This document shows positions 51,313 through 60,284 of a stretch of DNA of 64,000 nt, one piece after another. A model generated the notes under the pieces. That model was not told where the DNA came from and did not search any database. It saw only the letters and a program-made list of their open reading frames with translations. This DNA is from JBFXCS01 sp050181915 (GTDB taxonomy: Bacteria; Actinomycetota; Thermoleophilia; Miltoncostaeales; Miltoncostaeaceae). The translations under genes and the position numbers were made by a program. The stretch is taken from positions 1,302,001-1,366,000 of the forward strand of contig JBFXCS010000001.1 in the NCBI GenBank assembly GCA_050181915.1. The letters are read 5' to 3'. Each line of letters starts with the position of its first letter. Position 1 is the stretch's first letter.

Positions 51313-52275
51313 TCACGGCGCGCAGGGTCGGGACGCGCGCGCCGTGGCGCGGTCGCCCACGTGCTCGCGCACCCACGCGGCCATCTCGTCGAGCATGGAG
51401 GCCCCCGCCGCGAACGAGGCGCCGGGGGCGGCGTCGGGGATGGCGAGCAGCGCCACGGAGTAGGCCCGCGGCCCGGTGCCGACCACGCCGATCTCGCGCA
51501 CCAGGTAGACGCCGTCGTCGCCCGGGCCCCAGCCGGCCTTGAGGGCGAGGGCGGTCGCGGTCGGATAGCCGGCGGCGCCCAGCCCGAAGCTCTGGTCGGG
51601 CTCGACGTGTCCCATCCAGGTGAGCAGCTTGCCGGTGTCGGCCTCGGGCAGGAGGCACCCGCGCGCGAGTGCCGACGCGAGCGTCGCCGACGCGCCGGCG
51701 CCCCAGTCGGTCTGGCCCCAGCTGGAGAAGCCGCGCGGGTCGGGCTCGGTGGCCACCCGCGTGACCGGGTCTCCCGCATCGCGCAGGACCCGCTCGATCG
51801 CCCGGGCCGCCGCGATCTCGCCTCCGGACCGGGCCGAGAGATCGTCGAACAGCCGGGCCGCCGCGGCGTTGTCGGAGGCCACGATCGCGAGCCGGGCGTA
51901 GGCGGCCTGCCGCGCCGTGAGGCCGGCGGGCGCCTCGGCGCGCATCAGGGCCACGACCAGCGGCACCTTCATGGTGCTCCAGGCGGGGCCGGCGTCGAGC
52001 GCGCCGAGCACCTGCGCGCCGCCCTCGCCGAGGGGCTCGACGGCGATGCCGATGCGGCCGCCCAAGCGCCTCTGCAGGGCGTCGAAGCTCGCGCGGGCGT
52101 CCTCGGCCAGCAGCGGGGCGGGCGCGGGAGCCGCCGGCCCCGCCGTCGACGGCGCCGTCGTGGCGGGCCGCGGCGTGCTCGCGGCCTCCTCGTCGCCGCC
52201 CCCGCAGGCCGCGAGCGCCAGCGCGAGCACCGCCGCCGCCACGGCGGCCGCCCGCCGCGCCACGGGGGCGGTCAC
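51313..52275 (-). CDS. lipoprotein with class A beta-lactamase fold
   Basis: 320 residues with a signal peptide and lipobox (LALALAACGG; Cys about 24), so lipid-anchored outside the membrane. After a Pro/Thr/Ala linker the serine-hydrolase domain carries SxxK as STMK (about 101), SDN as VASDNAAAA (about 134) and KTG replaced by KAG (KAGWGPGD, about 242). The region of the omega loop (EPDPRGFSSWGQTDWGAG) has no recognisable ExxLN, the motif needed for deacylation in true class A enzymes. It may be a penicillin-binding sensor or a weak hydrolase. It ends an operon with a Ser/Thr kinase and two FHA proteins. Confidence 0.8.
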   Translation of the reverse strand: MTAPVARRAAAVAAAVLALALAACGGGDEEAASTPRPATTAPSTAGPAAPAPAPLLAEDARASFDALQRRLGGRIGIAVEPLGEGGAQVLGALDAGPAWSTMKVPLVVALMRAEAPAGLTARQAAYARLAIVASDNAAAARLFDDLSARSGGEIAAARAIERVLRDAGDPVTRVATEPDPRGFSSWGQTDWGAGASATLASALARGCLLPEADTGKLLTWMGHVEPDQSFGLGAAGYPTATALALKAGWGPGDDGVYLVREIGVVGTGPRAYSVALLAIPDAAPGASFAAGASMLDEMAAWVREHVGDRATARASRPCAP

Positions 52276-52805
52276 CGGGCGGCGAGGTAGATGAGCACCA
52301 CCAGCACGGCGAGCGCGGCGATCGCGATCGGGGCCGCGCGGGCGCGGGCCTTCACGCGCACGTCGAGCAACCGCTCCAGGCCCGCCGTAGACGACCGGGC
52401 CGCCGATCCCGGGGCCGCATCGAGGGCGCCCTCGGGGACGTAGCGCGGCGGCGCCTCCGGCGTGCGCAGGGCCGGCGGCACCGGACGCGCCAGCGACGGC
52501 TCGGCGGCCACCTCGTCCGCGGTGCGCAGCTGCAGCACCGTGACGCCCACCTGCACGTCCGCGCCCGCGGACACGGCGATCGGGCCGTGGGCCGGTCGGC
52601 CGCCCACCAGGGTGCCGTTCGCCGAGCCGAGGTCCTCGACCATCGCCCCGTCGGGCCGCGGATCGATGCGCACGTGGCGGCGCGACACCCGCGAATCGCC
52701 CAGCACCAGATCGGCGGCCGGGTCGCGGCCCACCACGAGCGACCGGTCGAGCGGGGCCTGGCGGCCGGCGTCCGGACCTTCGACCACCTCGATCACGATC
52801 GCCAT
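52272..52805 (-). CDS. tail-anchored FHA-domain protein (first copy)
   Basis: FHA domains bind phosphothreonine peptides. 177 residues: FHA at about 1-95 with VVGRDPAADLVLGDSRVSRRHVRI (conserved Gly-Arg and Ser-x-x-His) and DLGSANGTLVGG. A Pro/Ala-rich linker follows, and one TM helix sits at the extreme C-terminus (APIAIAALAVLVVLIYLAAR), so the FHA faces the cytosol. The stop overlaps the start of the beta-lactamase-fold gene (GTGA). It is probably a target or adaptor of the kinase at 53341. Confidence 0.88.
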   Translation of the reverse strand: MAIVIEVVEGPDAGRQAPLDRSLVVGRDPAADLVLGDSRVSRRHVRIDPRPDGAMVEDLGSANGTLVGGRPAHGPIAVSAGADVQVGVTVLQLRTADEVAAEPSLARPVPPALRTPEAPPRYVPEGALDAAPGSAARSSTAGLERLLDVRVKARARAAPIAIAALAVLVVLIYLAAR

Positions 52806-52813
52806 GGGGGACC

Positions 52814-53344
52814 TCACCGGAGAGCGAAGTACAGGATCAGCGCGAGGGCCACCGCGGCCAGCACCGCGTACGCCGCGACCTCGCCGGCCACGATCCGACT
52901 GGCCGGCCGGGACGACGCAAGCGGGACCACGGGGTCGGGGGCGGGCGGCGGCGCGGCGGGCGGAGCGGGCGCGGGCGGCGCCTCGCGGGCGGCGGGGGGA
53001 GCCGCGACGGTCTCCGCGGGGCCGGGCGCGGCGATCGTCGCCGGCGTCGGGACCACCACCTCGATGGGGGTGTCGCCCAGGCGCACGACCGCGCCCGGAT
53101 CGAGGGCGGTCGGCCCGTCGATGCGGTCGCCGCCCACCCAGGTGCCGTTGAGCGACCCGAGGTCCTGCACCACCACGACGCCGTCCTCGACGTGCGCCGC
53201 GGCGTGCCGCCGCGACGCCCGGGGATCCCCCAGATCGACGTCCGCCCCTCCGCGGCCGAGCACCAGGGGCACGTCCGTGAGCGCGATCTGCGTGCCCTTG
53301 AGCACGCCGCCCCGCACGAGCAGCATCGGGCCCTCGCCGGTCAC
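52814..53344 (-). CDS. tail-anchored FHA-domain protein (second copy)
   Basis: 176 residues with the same plan as its neighbour: FHA (about 8-100; VLGRGGADVDLGDPRASRRHAAAH, DLGSLNGTWVGGDR), a long Pro/Ala linker and a C-terminal TM helix (VAAYAVLAAVALALILYFALR). The GTG overlaps the kinase stop (GTGA), and the next FHA gene starts 8 bp on. The pair looks like a tandem duplication with diverged linkers. Confidence 0.87.
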   Translation of the reverse strand: MTGEGPMLLVRGGVLKGTQIALTDVPLVLGRGGADVDLGDPRASRRHAAAHVEDGVVVVQDLGSLNGTWVGGDRIDGPTALDPGAVVRLGDTPIEVVVPTPATIAAPGPAETVAAPPAAREAPPAPAPPAAPPPAPDPVVPLASSRPASRIVAGEVAAYAVLAAVALALILYFALR

Positions 53345-54201
53345 GCCGCCTCGAGGGCGGCGCGCAGGCCGCGCGCGTAGGCACGCGCGCCCGGCGGGCG
53401 CGCGGCGGGGTCCTTGGCGAGGGCGGCGCGGATCGCCTCGCCCAGCGACGACGGCGCGTCGTCCCGGCCCGCGCACGGGTCGCCGGGATCCTCCTCCAGA
53501 TGGGCGTTCGCCAGCTCCAGGAAGCCTCGCCCGGCGAAGGGATGGCGTCCCGCCACGCACTCGTACGCCACGCAGCCCAGCGCGTAGAGGTCCGCGGCCG
53601 GGCCCGCCTCGGCGGTCAGGATCACCTCGGGCGCCGCGTAAGCGATGGTGCCGACCATCCGGCCGGCGCGGGTCAGCGCCGTGTAGCCGTCGCCCTTCGC
53701 GAGGCCCAGATCGCCCAGCACGGCCGAGCCGTCCCCGCGCAGGAGCACGTTGCCGGTCTTCACGTCCCGGTGGACGATGCCACGCCCGTGCAGCGCGTCC
53801 AGCGCCTCCGCGACCTCGGTCACCCGCTCGACCGCATCCGCCGCCGGCAGCGCGCCGCCGCGGGCGATGCGCCCCTCCAGCGTGCCGCCGTCGATCAGCT
53901 CCAGCGCCATGTAGGTCACGCCCGCATCCTCGCCGTGGGCGACCAGGCCCACCAGGTTCGGATGCGACAGGGAGCCCGCGGCGCGGACCTCGTGGGCGAC
54001 GCGGCGCGCCACCTCCGCGTTCGCCGCCAGCTCCGGCCTGACCACCTTCAGCGCCACCGCCGCGCCGCCGTCGACCGGCTCGGCGCGGTAGACCTCGCCC
54101 ACCCCTCCCCCGCCCAGGTGCTCGCGCACCGCGTACGGGCCGATCCGGGTGCCCGGGGCCAGGCCCGGTGGCGCGGAGGAGACGGTGGCACGGGAGGCCA
54201 T
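53341..54201 (-). CDS. soluble Ser/Thr protein kinase
   Basis: 286 residues consisting of a kinase domain only (about 20-280), without a TM helix or PASTA repeats. Gly-rich loop LGGGGVGEVYRAE, VAIK-type Lys in VALKVVRPEL, HRD loop IVHRDVKTGNVLL, DFG replaced by DLG (LGDLGLAKG), then a Thr-containing activation segment GDGYTALTRAGRMVGTIAYAAPE. DLG is tolerated in active kinases. The ATG follows TAGATT by 6 nt, so this gene probably heads a leaderless operon kinase-FHA-FHA-lipoprotein. Confidence 0.92.
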   Translation of the reverse strand: MASRATVSSAPPGLAPGTRIGPYAVREHLGGGGVGEVYRAEPVDGGAAVALKVVRPELAANAEVARRVAHEVRAAGSLSHPNLVGLVAHGEDAGVTYMALELIDGGTLEGRIARGGALPAADAVERVTEVAEALDALHGRGIVHRDVKTGNVLLRGDGSAVLGDLGLAKGDGYTALTRAGRMVGTIAYAAPEVILTAEAGPAADLYALGCVAYECVAGRHPFAGRGFLELANAHLEEDPGDPCAGRDDAPSSLGEAIRAALAKDPAARPPGARAYARGLRAALEAA

Positions 54202-54207
54202 GGCGGA

Positions 54208-54213
54208 AATCTA
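54208..54213 (-). promoter_or_regulatory. -10 box (TAGATT) for the leaderless kinase-FHA operon
   Basis: TAGATT on the minus strand followed by TCCGCC and the ATG at 54201: a 6-nt gap. Confidence 0.5.
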
Positions 54214-54245
54214 GTCCAGGGATCGGTCGGGTATCGTCGCGGCCG

Positions 54246-57131
54246 GTGAGGATCCCCGTCCGTCTGCTCGCGGCCGTCCTGCTGCCACTCGCCGCGGCCG
54301 TGGCCGTCGGAGCGGTCGTCCTCACGCTCGGAGCCGATCGCCGCGCCGCGCCCGCCGTCGCGGGCGGCTACGACCTGCCGCGCGCCGACGCCTGCCTCGG
54401 CCCGGCCTTCGATCTCGCCCAGTCCGGCCGATTCGTCGACCTGTCGTCGGCCGGCGGGGCGGGGGGGTCGCTGGAGCTGCGCGACGGCGTGCTGAGCGGC
54501 ACGGTCGCCTGCGCCGGCGGCGGTGAGCAGCCGCTGCGCGCCCAGGTCGCGCCCGGCGGGGACGGGGCCGTCCCGCCCGCGCTCACCGGCACCGTCGGCG
54601 GCCGGCCGCTGCGGGTGTCCCTGGCCCGCACGCCCCCGGAGCCCGGCGAGAAGCCGCCGGCCGCGCCGGGCTCGGCGAACGGCGACTACCGGGTGGCGCC
54701 GCGGTCGGCCTGCCTCGGCGACGCGGTCACCCTCTCCGGGGGCTCGTCGTCGCCGCGCGTGCGCCTGTCCGGGCGCGACGCCGGCACCCTGGCCTACCGC
54801 GACGGGGCGCTCTCGGGAGAGGTCACCTGCCTCGACGGCTCGCGGGCGCGGATCGAGGGCTCGGCGTCCCCGCGGGCGGTCTCGCTCACGATCACCGGCG
54901 CGGCCGCGGTGGAGCGCGTGCGGGCCACCGAGCCGCGCTCGGCCGCCGACACCGCCGCGGCCGTGTTCCTGGCGATCGTGGTGGTGATGGCCGTGACGCG
55001 GCTGGTGGGCTCCCTGCTGGCGCGCATCGGCCAGCCGCGCGTGATGGGGGAGGTGCTCGCCGGGATCCTGATGGGCCCCACCCTGCTCGGAGCCGTCGCG
55101 CCGGGGGTGTCGACGGCGATCTTCCCGCCCGACATCATCCCCCACCTCTCCACGATCGCCGAGCTGGGGCTCGTGTTCTTCATGTTCCTGATCGGGATGG
55201 AGATCGACCTCGGCCGGCTGCGGGGCCGCGTGGGCCAAACGATGGCCGTGGCGAGCGCGAGCGTCGCGCTGCCGATGGCGCTGGGCCTGGTGGCGGCGCT
55301 CGCGACCTTCGAGATGGTGGGCCCGCCGACCCGCTTCGCCGGCTACGCGCTCTTCGTGGGGGTGTCGCTGTCGATCACGGCCTTCCCGGTGCTGGCGCGC
55401 CTGCTGGTGGAGCGCCGGATGCTGGGCTCGTCCGTCGGCACCATGGCCGTCGGCGCGGCGGCGATCAACGACGTGATCGGCTGGTTCCTGGTCGCCCTGG
55501 CCGCGGCCGTCGCGGGCACCGGATCGGGCGCGGACGTCGTGCGCACCATCCTCCTCGCCCTGGCCTTCACCGCCCTGATGATCGGGGTGGTGCGCCCGCT
55601 GCTGGCCCGCGCCGCGACCGCCTACGAGGGAGCCGGGAGGCTGCCGGTCTGGTGGACCTCCATCATCCTCGGCGGAGTCCTGCTGGCCGCGTACGCCACG
55701 GACGAGATCGGCATCTCGGTGATCTTCGGCGGCTTCCTGCTGGGCGCCGTGATGCCCCGCCACGCCGGGCTCACCGAGGACGTCACGCACCGGATGGAGG
55801 ACCTCGTCCTGCTCCTGCTGCTGCCGCTGTTCTTCGTGGTCACCGGCCTGCGCACCGACGTGGGCCTGCTGGGGCGGCCCGAGCTGATCGTGCTGACGGC
55901 GGCGCTGACCGCCGTGGCGATCGTCGGGAAGCTGGGCGGCGCCTTCATCGCGGCGCGCACCGCGCGGGTCGACGCGCAGGAGGCCGCGGTGCTCGGCACG
56001 CTCATGAACACCCGGGGGCTCACCGAGCTCGTGGTGCTGACGCTGGCCCTGACCGCCGGGGTGATCACCGACGCCCTCTTCGCCGCCCTCGTGGTGATGG
56101 CGCTGGTCACCACCTTCATGACGGCGCCGCTGCTGCGGCTCATCGACCCGCGCGACCGCTTCGCGGAGCCCGTGACCGAGGCCGTCGCCCGCGCCCGCGA
56201 CGCGACGGCGCCGGCGCCGTCGCGGGCCATCCTGGTCACGCCGATCGAGGCCGCCGCGACGGCCCAGCTCACCGCCCTGGCGGCGCCGCTCGCCGCGTCC
56301 CAGCCGCCGCGCGAGCTGATCCTGGCCCGCGCCGTGAGGCCGCCGCGAGGCGCGACCGTGCGCGGCGGCCTCCAGAGCGAGGAGATGAGCCTCGCGGCCG
56401 CGAGCGCCGAGGCGCAGGCGGAGCGACGGCGCCTCGCCGCGGCCGGAGTGGCCGCGCGCGCCGTGGCCTACACCTCCGCCGAGCCGGGTGCCGACGCCGT
56501 CCGCCTGGCCGCGGACGACGGGGTCGACCTGCTCCTGCTGGACGGACGGCGGCCGCTGCTGGGCGGGGCGGTGCCCCGCGGGGAGGTCGGCGCCGTGCTC
56601 GACCGCGCGCCCTGCGACGTGGGGGTGCTCGTCGCCCCCGACGACCGGGTCCCGGCCCTCGGCCCGGGCGCCGCCGTGGCCGTGCCCTTCGGCGGCGGCG
56701 AGCACGACTGGGCGGCGCTGGAGCTGGGGGCGTGGATCGCCGCCGCGACGGGCGGGCGGCTGGTGCTGCTGGGCACCGAGGCGCAGGGCGGGGGCGAGCG
56801 CGACGCCAGCCGGCTGCTGGCGAACGCCTCGCTGCTGGTGCAGCGCCTGGTGGGCGTGGCCGCCGAGCCGCTGCTCGCGCCGCCCGGGGCCCGCGGCATC
56901 CTCGACGCCGCCGACGATGCCGCTCTGCTGGTGGTGGGGCTGTCGGAGCGCTGGCGCGACGAGGGCCTCGGCGCCACCCGCACCGAGCTGGCCCGCCACG
57001 CGACCGCGCCGCTGCTGTTCGTCCGGCGCGGCGCCCGCGCCGGCGCGCTGGCGCCGCGCGAGGACGTCACCCGCTTCGGCTGGTCGATCGCCGCGACCGA
57101 CGGCCCCGGGCCGGCGGTCGCGCCCGCGTGA
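54246..57131 (+). CDS. CPA2-type cation:proton antiporter with duplicated secreted N-domain and USP-like C-domain
   Basis: 961 residues in three parts. (1) A signal-anchor (about 3-30) and an extracytoplasmic region with two similar units (about 45-125 and 145-230), each with ACLG near its start, then LRDGVLSGTVAC or YRDGALSGEVTC. (2) A Na+/H+ exchanger domain with about 12-13 TM helices (about 235-640): MGEVLAGILMGPTLLG, LGLVFFMFLIGMEIDL, and the ion-site region AINDVIGWFLVALAA with Asn-Asp, plus NTRGLTELVVLTLAL. (3) A C-terminal universal-stress-like region (about 655-950). CPA2 antiporters normally lack part 1. The GTG is 8 nt after TATCGT. The stop abuts the next kinase's stop. Confidence 0.88.
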   Translation: MRIPVRLLAAVLLPLAAAVAVGAVVLTLGADRRAAPAVAGGYDLPRADACLGPAFDLAQSGRFVDLSSAGGAGGSLELRDGVLSGTVACAGGGEQPLRAQVAPGGDGAVPPALTGTVGGRPLRVSLARTPPEPGEKPPAAPGSANGDYRVAPRSACLGDAVTLSGGSSSPRVRLSGRDAGTLAYRDGALSGEVTCLDGSRARIEGSASPRAVSLTITGAAAVERVRATEPRSAADTAAAVFLAIVVVMAVTRLVGSLLARIGQPRVMGEVLAGILMGPTLLGAVAPGVSTAIFPPDIIPHLSTIAELGLVFFMFLIGMEIDLGRLRGRVGQTMAVASASVALPMALGLVAALATFEMVGPPTRFAGYALFVGVSLSITAFPVLARLLVERRMLGSSVGTMAVGAAAINDVIGWFLVALAAAVAGTGSGADVVRTILLALAFTALMIGVVRPLLARAATAYEGAGRLPVWWTSIILGGVLLAAYATDEIGISVIFGGFLLGAVMPRHAGLTEDVTHRMEDLVLLLLLPLFFVVTGLRTDVGLLGRPELIVLTAALTAVAIVGKLGGAFIAARTARVDAQEAAVLGTLMNTRGLTELVVLTLALTAGVITDALFAALVVMALVTTFMTAPLLRLIDPRDRFAEPVTEAVARARDATAPAPSRAILVTPIEAAATAQLTALAAPLAASQPPRELILARAVRPPRGATVRGGLQSEEMSLAAASAEAQAERRRLAAAGVAARAVAYTSAEPGADAVRLAADDGVDLLLLDGRRPLLGGAVPRGEVGAVLDRAPCDVGVLVAPDDRVPALGPGAAVAVPFGGGEHDWAALELGAWIAAATGGRLVLLGTEAQGGGERDASRLLANASLLVQRLVGVAAEPLLAPPGARGILDAADDAALLVVGLSERWRDEGLGATRTELARHATAPLLFVRRGARAGALAPREDVTRFGWSIAATDGPGPAVAPA

Positions 57132-58829
57132 TCAGCGGCAGCCGGCGGAGCGGGCGTCGATGCGGTCGATCAGCGCGGTGTTCGCGACCCGGTGCATCCT
57201 GAAGCGGATGGTCCCCTCGCAGAGCGCCTGACCCGGCAGGTCGCTCTCGATGCGGTAGGTGGTGTCCACGGTCGCGCGCGTCCCGCCGGCGGTGATGGTC
57301 GGCTCCGCGCCGGCATCGACGAGGTAGCGGACGTCGTGCCCCCGGTAGGCGCTCCACTGCCGCGCGAGCAGGGCGAGCACCCGCGCGCGCCCCTGCACCC
57401 GGCGCGGGGCGGCGTTGTTGGTGCGCAGGATGTTCTCGTCGAACAGGCCCGCGAAGCCGAGGTCGCCGCCCTCGCCACCGGCCCGGGCCCCCTGGGTCCA
57501 GGAGGCGGCGTAGGTGGCCAGGACCTGCGACACGGTGTCGGGCGTCAGGGCCTCCGTCGCGGGATCGGTCGAGGTCGTGGGGGTCGTCGGGGTGGTGGGC
57601 GTGGTGGGGGTCGTGGGCGTGGTGGGCGTCGTCGGCACCATGGCCTCGGTGGTCGTCGCGCCGCCGCCGCCGAAGGCGCCGAGGGCCCCCAGCAGGCCGA
57701 GCACCAGGCCGAGTAGCACCAGGCCGCCGGCGGCGAGCGCCCAGTTGCGGCGCGACGGCCGGGCCGGAGGGCCGTCGGCGGGGGTCCGCGATCCCACCGC
57801 GGTCGGCGGGAGGGCCGTGGGCGCGGGCGGCGTCGGGGCGGTGGGCGCCGGGGGCGGAGGGGGCGGGGGGCCGCCCGTCGCGGGGGTCCCCGGCGCGAGC
57901 GGCGGGGCGGCCTCACCCGATCCGATCACGGTGTCGGCGGCGGTTGGGAAGGCGGCGTCGCCCACCGACAGCGATCCCTGCTCGCGCGGCGGCGGGCGGC
58001 GCTCGACGGCGGCGAGCGCGGCGCGGGCGAAGTCGCCCGCCGACCGGTAGCGGTCGGCGGGGTCGCGCGCCATGCCGCGGGCGACGACCTCCGAGAGCGC
58101 CGGCGGCGCATCGGCCAGCGAGGACAGCGGCGGCGGGTCCTCGTTGACGTGGGCCAGCATGCGCGCGGCCGGCGTCTCGCGCGGCAGGGGCAGGCGCCCG
58201 GCGACGAGCTCGTACAGCAGCGAGGCCAGCGAGTAGATGTCGCTGCGGGCGTCCACCCCGACGCCCCGGATCTGCTCGGGCGCCATGTAGTCGATGGTGC
58301 CCAGCATCATCCCGGTCTCGGTGAGGTTGGAGTCGTCCTTCACCACGCCGAAGTCGGTCAGGTAGATCGCCTCGGCGTCCTCTCCTCCCCCCTCGATGAG
58401 CACGTTGGCGGGCTTCACGTCGCGGTGCACCAGCCCGCGGCGGTGAGCGGCGTCGAGGGCCGCGGCGACCTCGGCCGCGATGGTCACCGCGCGGCGCGGG
58501 TCCAGGCGGCCCTCGCGCCGCCGCAGGGTGTCGAGGTCGATGCCCTCGACGAGGCGCATCGCGATGAAGAGGCTCTCGCCGTCGGCCCCGACGCGGTACA
58601 CCGGGATCACGTTGCGGTGCTGCAGCGTCGCCGCGATGCGCGCCTCGCGCTGGAAGCGGGCCCGGAACTCCTCGTCGCGCGCCAGCTCCGGCTTCACGAC
58701 CTTCAGCGCGACCGGTCGCTCGAACTGCTCCATCTCGAGCGCGCGATACACGATGCCCATGCCCCCGCGGCCGATGACGTCGACGATCCGGAAGCCGGCG
58801 AAGGTGCTGTCGGGAGGGAGCTCGCTCAC
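57132..58829 (-). CDS. membrane Ser/Thr protein kinase with extracytoplasmic domain
   Basis: 565 residues. Kinase domain (about 10-275) with VIGRGGMGIVYRA, VALKVVKPEL, LVHRDVKPANVLI, TDFGVVKDDSNLTETGMMLGTIDYMAPEQ: all catalytic residues and the activation-loop Thr are present. A long Pro/Ala juxtamembrane region follows, then a TM helix (NWALAAGGLVLLGLVLGLLGALGAF, about 368-392), a Thr-Thr-Pro repeat stalk, and an outside domain of about 135 residues (SQVLATYAASWTQG to the C-terminus), which resembles SnoaL/NTF2-type folds in length and ending. No PASTA repeats. The outside signal is unknown. Confidence 0.92.
   Translation of the reverse strand: MSELPPDSTFAGFRIVDVIGRGGMGIVYRALEMEQFERPVALKVVKPELARDEEFRARFQREARIAATLQHRNVIPVYRVGADGESLFIAMRLVEGIDLDTLRRREGRLDPRRAVTIAAEVAAALDAAHRRGLVHRDVKPANVLIEGGGEDAEAIYLTDFGVVKDDSNLTETGMMLGTIDYMAPEQIRGVGVDARSDIYSLASLLYELVAGRLPLPRETPAARMLAHVNEDPPPLSSLADAPPALSEVVARGMARDPADRYRSAGDFARAALAAVERRPPPREQGSLSVGDAAFPTAADTVIGSGEAAPPLAPGTPATGGPPPPPPPAPTAPTPPAPTALPPTAVGSRTPADGPPARPSRRNWALAAGGLVLLGLVLGLLGALGAFGGGGATTTEAMVPTTPTTPTTPTTPTTPTTPTTSTDPATEALTPDTVSQVLATYAASWTQGARAGGEGGDLGFAGLFDENILRTNNAAPRRVQGRARVLALLARQWSAYRGHDVRYLVDAGAEPTITAGGTRATVDTTYRIESDLPGQALCEGTIRFRMHRVANTALIDRIDARSAGCR
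57574..57636 (-). repeat. in-frame 9-bp repeats encoding a Thr-Thr-Pro stalk
   Basis: About seven near-identical 9-bp units encode successive TTP triplets just outside the membrane in the kinase gene. Third-base differences between units show that purifying selection acts on the protein; copy number could still vary by slippage. Confidence 0.7.
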
Positions 58830-58852
58830 GGATCGCGCCGCTCGTGCTCGGC

Positions 58853-58858
58853 TAGCAT
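58853..58858 (+). promoter_or_regulatory. -10 box (TAGCAT) for the flavoprotein gene
   Basis: TAGCAT is followed by 6 nt and then ATC-ATG, so the transcript would begin about 3 nt before an ATG (58868). That ATG opens an 11-codon frame ending at 58903, overlapping the flavoprotein start at 58875 in another frame. Confidence 0.4.
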
Positions 58859-58874
58859 GGCGCCATCATGTCGG

Positions 58875-60284
58875 ATGACGCGGCAACGGCGCTCGGCCGG
58901 TGACGACGGTGCGGGGCCGCAGGTGGCGCTGAGGGCCCCCCGCGACGCGGCCATCGCCATGATCGGCGACGGCTTCGGATCGCTGCTCGTCCACAGCACG
59001 GCCATCTACCTCGGCTTCCGGCCCGAGGACATCACGCTGTTCGGCACCAACCCGGACCCGGTCGGCACCTACCAGCGGTTCGCGACCAACCTCGGCCAGA
59101 CCGTCCTGCGCTCGGAATCCGAGTCGCACTTCCTGCCGGCCGACTGGCCGACCTTCGCCCAGCTCAACGCCTGGTCGCACCGCGACCCGCGCTACCTCTG
59201 GCGCTCCATCAACCGGCGCTACAACCCCGGCGTCGCCGAGATCCTGACCGAGGCGACGGTCGTGGCGCGCGACCTGGGGTGGGAGGCCTGCCGGCTGCCG
59301 CGGCGCATCGGCTGGATCCAGCGCGAGGAGACGGGCGGCCCCTGGGGCGGGCCCCACTTCCAGCTCTACGACGAGGACGCCCAGCCCGCCGGGCGGGCCC
59401 GCCACGTGATGATGGGGCTGGGGCACGGGCCGCTGGCCTTCCCGCCGCTGCTGGCGCGCGCCCGGGAGAACCCGGGCCTGGCGGAGCGCGTCGTGCACGG
59501 CTACGAGCCGAAGGCGTACCACGCCCGCGGCCGGTACGTGGTGATCGGCAGCGGCATCGCCGCCGTCAACGAGTGGGCCAACGCCCTCGACGCGGGGGCG
59601 AAGGTGCTCGCCCTGACCCGCAACCCGATCGCCCCGGAGCAGGATCTGAACGTGCCGCGCTGCCTGTTCGAGGCGCGCGGCATCGATCGCTACCAGCAGC
59701 TGCCCTTCGACCAGCGGCTGCGCTTCCTGGGCGATGTGCTCAAGGGCACCCATCCGCGCCGGCGCGGATGGATCGACCGGGTCGAGCGCGGCCGCGCCGA
59801 GGGGCGCTTCGACGCCGCCGTCGGCCAGATCGACGACATCGAGCCCGGCCCCGCCGGCCTGCGCATCCACGTGGCCGACGGCGGCGGGGAGGACCTGGGG
59901 TGGCTGGACGTGACCGGCGTGGTGGCGGCCACCGGCTTCGACAAGTCGGCCCTCGCCCTGCCGCTGCTGCGGCGGATGATCGAGCACTACGGGGTGCCCG
60001 TGGAGGGCGGCCGCATCCTCCTGCGGTCGAACTGCGGCGTGCCCGGCCTCGACCGGCCGGAGTCGCGCCTCGCGATGATGGGCCTCACGGCCAACGCGGT
60101 GGTGCCCCACGGCGACACGATCGCCGGCCTGAAGTACATCGCCCGCCGCTTCGTCAGCGACGCCGCACGGGCCGAGCGCCTGCGCCGCCGGGCCTTCCCG
60201 GGCCGCCTGGCGATGCAGCTGCGCCTCACCCGGCGCGCCGCGGCCGCGATGCGCCACGTCACCGCCACCGAGCAGCTCGCCTGA
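58875..60284 (+). CDS. FAD/NAD(P)-binding monooxygenase-like protein
   Basis: 469 residues from ATG 58875; a GTG at 58923 is a possible later start. Two dinucleotide-binding regions are visible: IAMIGDGFGSLLVHSTAIYLG near the N-terminus (a Gly pattern departing from the strict GxGxxG) and YVVIGSGIAAVNEWANALDAG (about 217). VVAATGFDKSALALPLL (about 353) matches the ATGF/Y motif of N-hydroxylating and flavin-containing monooxygenases. Closest recognisable class is the lysine/ornithine N-hydroxylase-like flavoproteins, but no siderophore genes are nearby. Substrate unknown. The stop overlaps the next ATG (TGATG). Confidence 0.75.
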   Translation: MTRQRRSAGDDGAGPQVALRAPRDAAIAMIGDGFGSLLVHSTAIYLGFRPEDITLFGTNPDPVGTYQRFATNLGQTVLRSESESHFLPADWPTFAQLNAWSHRDPRYLWRSINRRYNPGVAEILTEATVVARDLGWEACRLPRRIGWIQREETGGPWGGPHFQLYDEDAQPAGRARHVMMGLGHGPLAFPPLLARARENPGLAERVVHGYEPKAYHARGRYVVIGSGIAAVNEWANALDAGAKVLALTRNPIAPEQDLNVPRCLFEARGIDRYQQLPFDQRLRFLGDVLKGTHPRRRGWIDRVERGRAEGRFDAAVGQIDDIEPGPAGLRIHVADGGGEDLGWLDVTGVVAATGFDKSALALPLLRRMIEHYGVPVEGGRILLRSNCGVPGLDRPESRLAMMGLTANAVVPHGDTIAGLKYIARRFVSDAARAERLRRRAFPGRLAMQLRLTRRAAAAMRHVTATEQLA

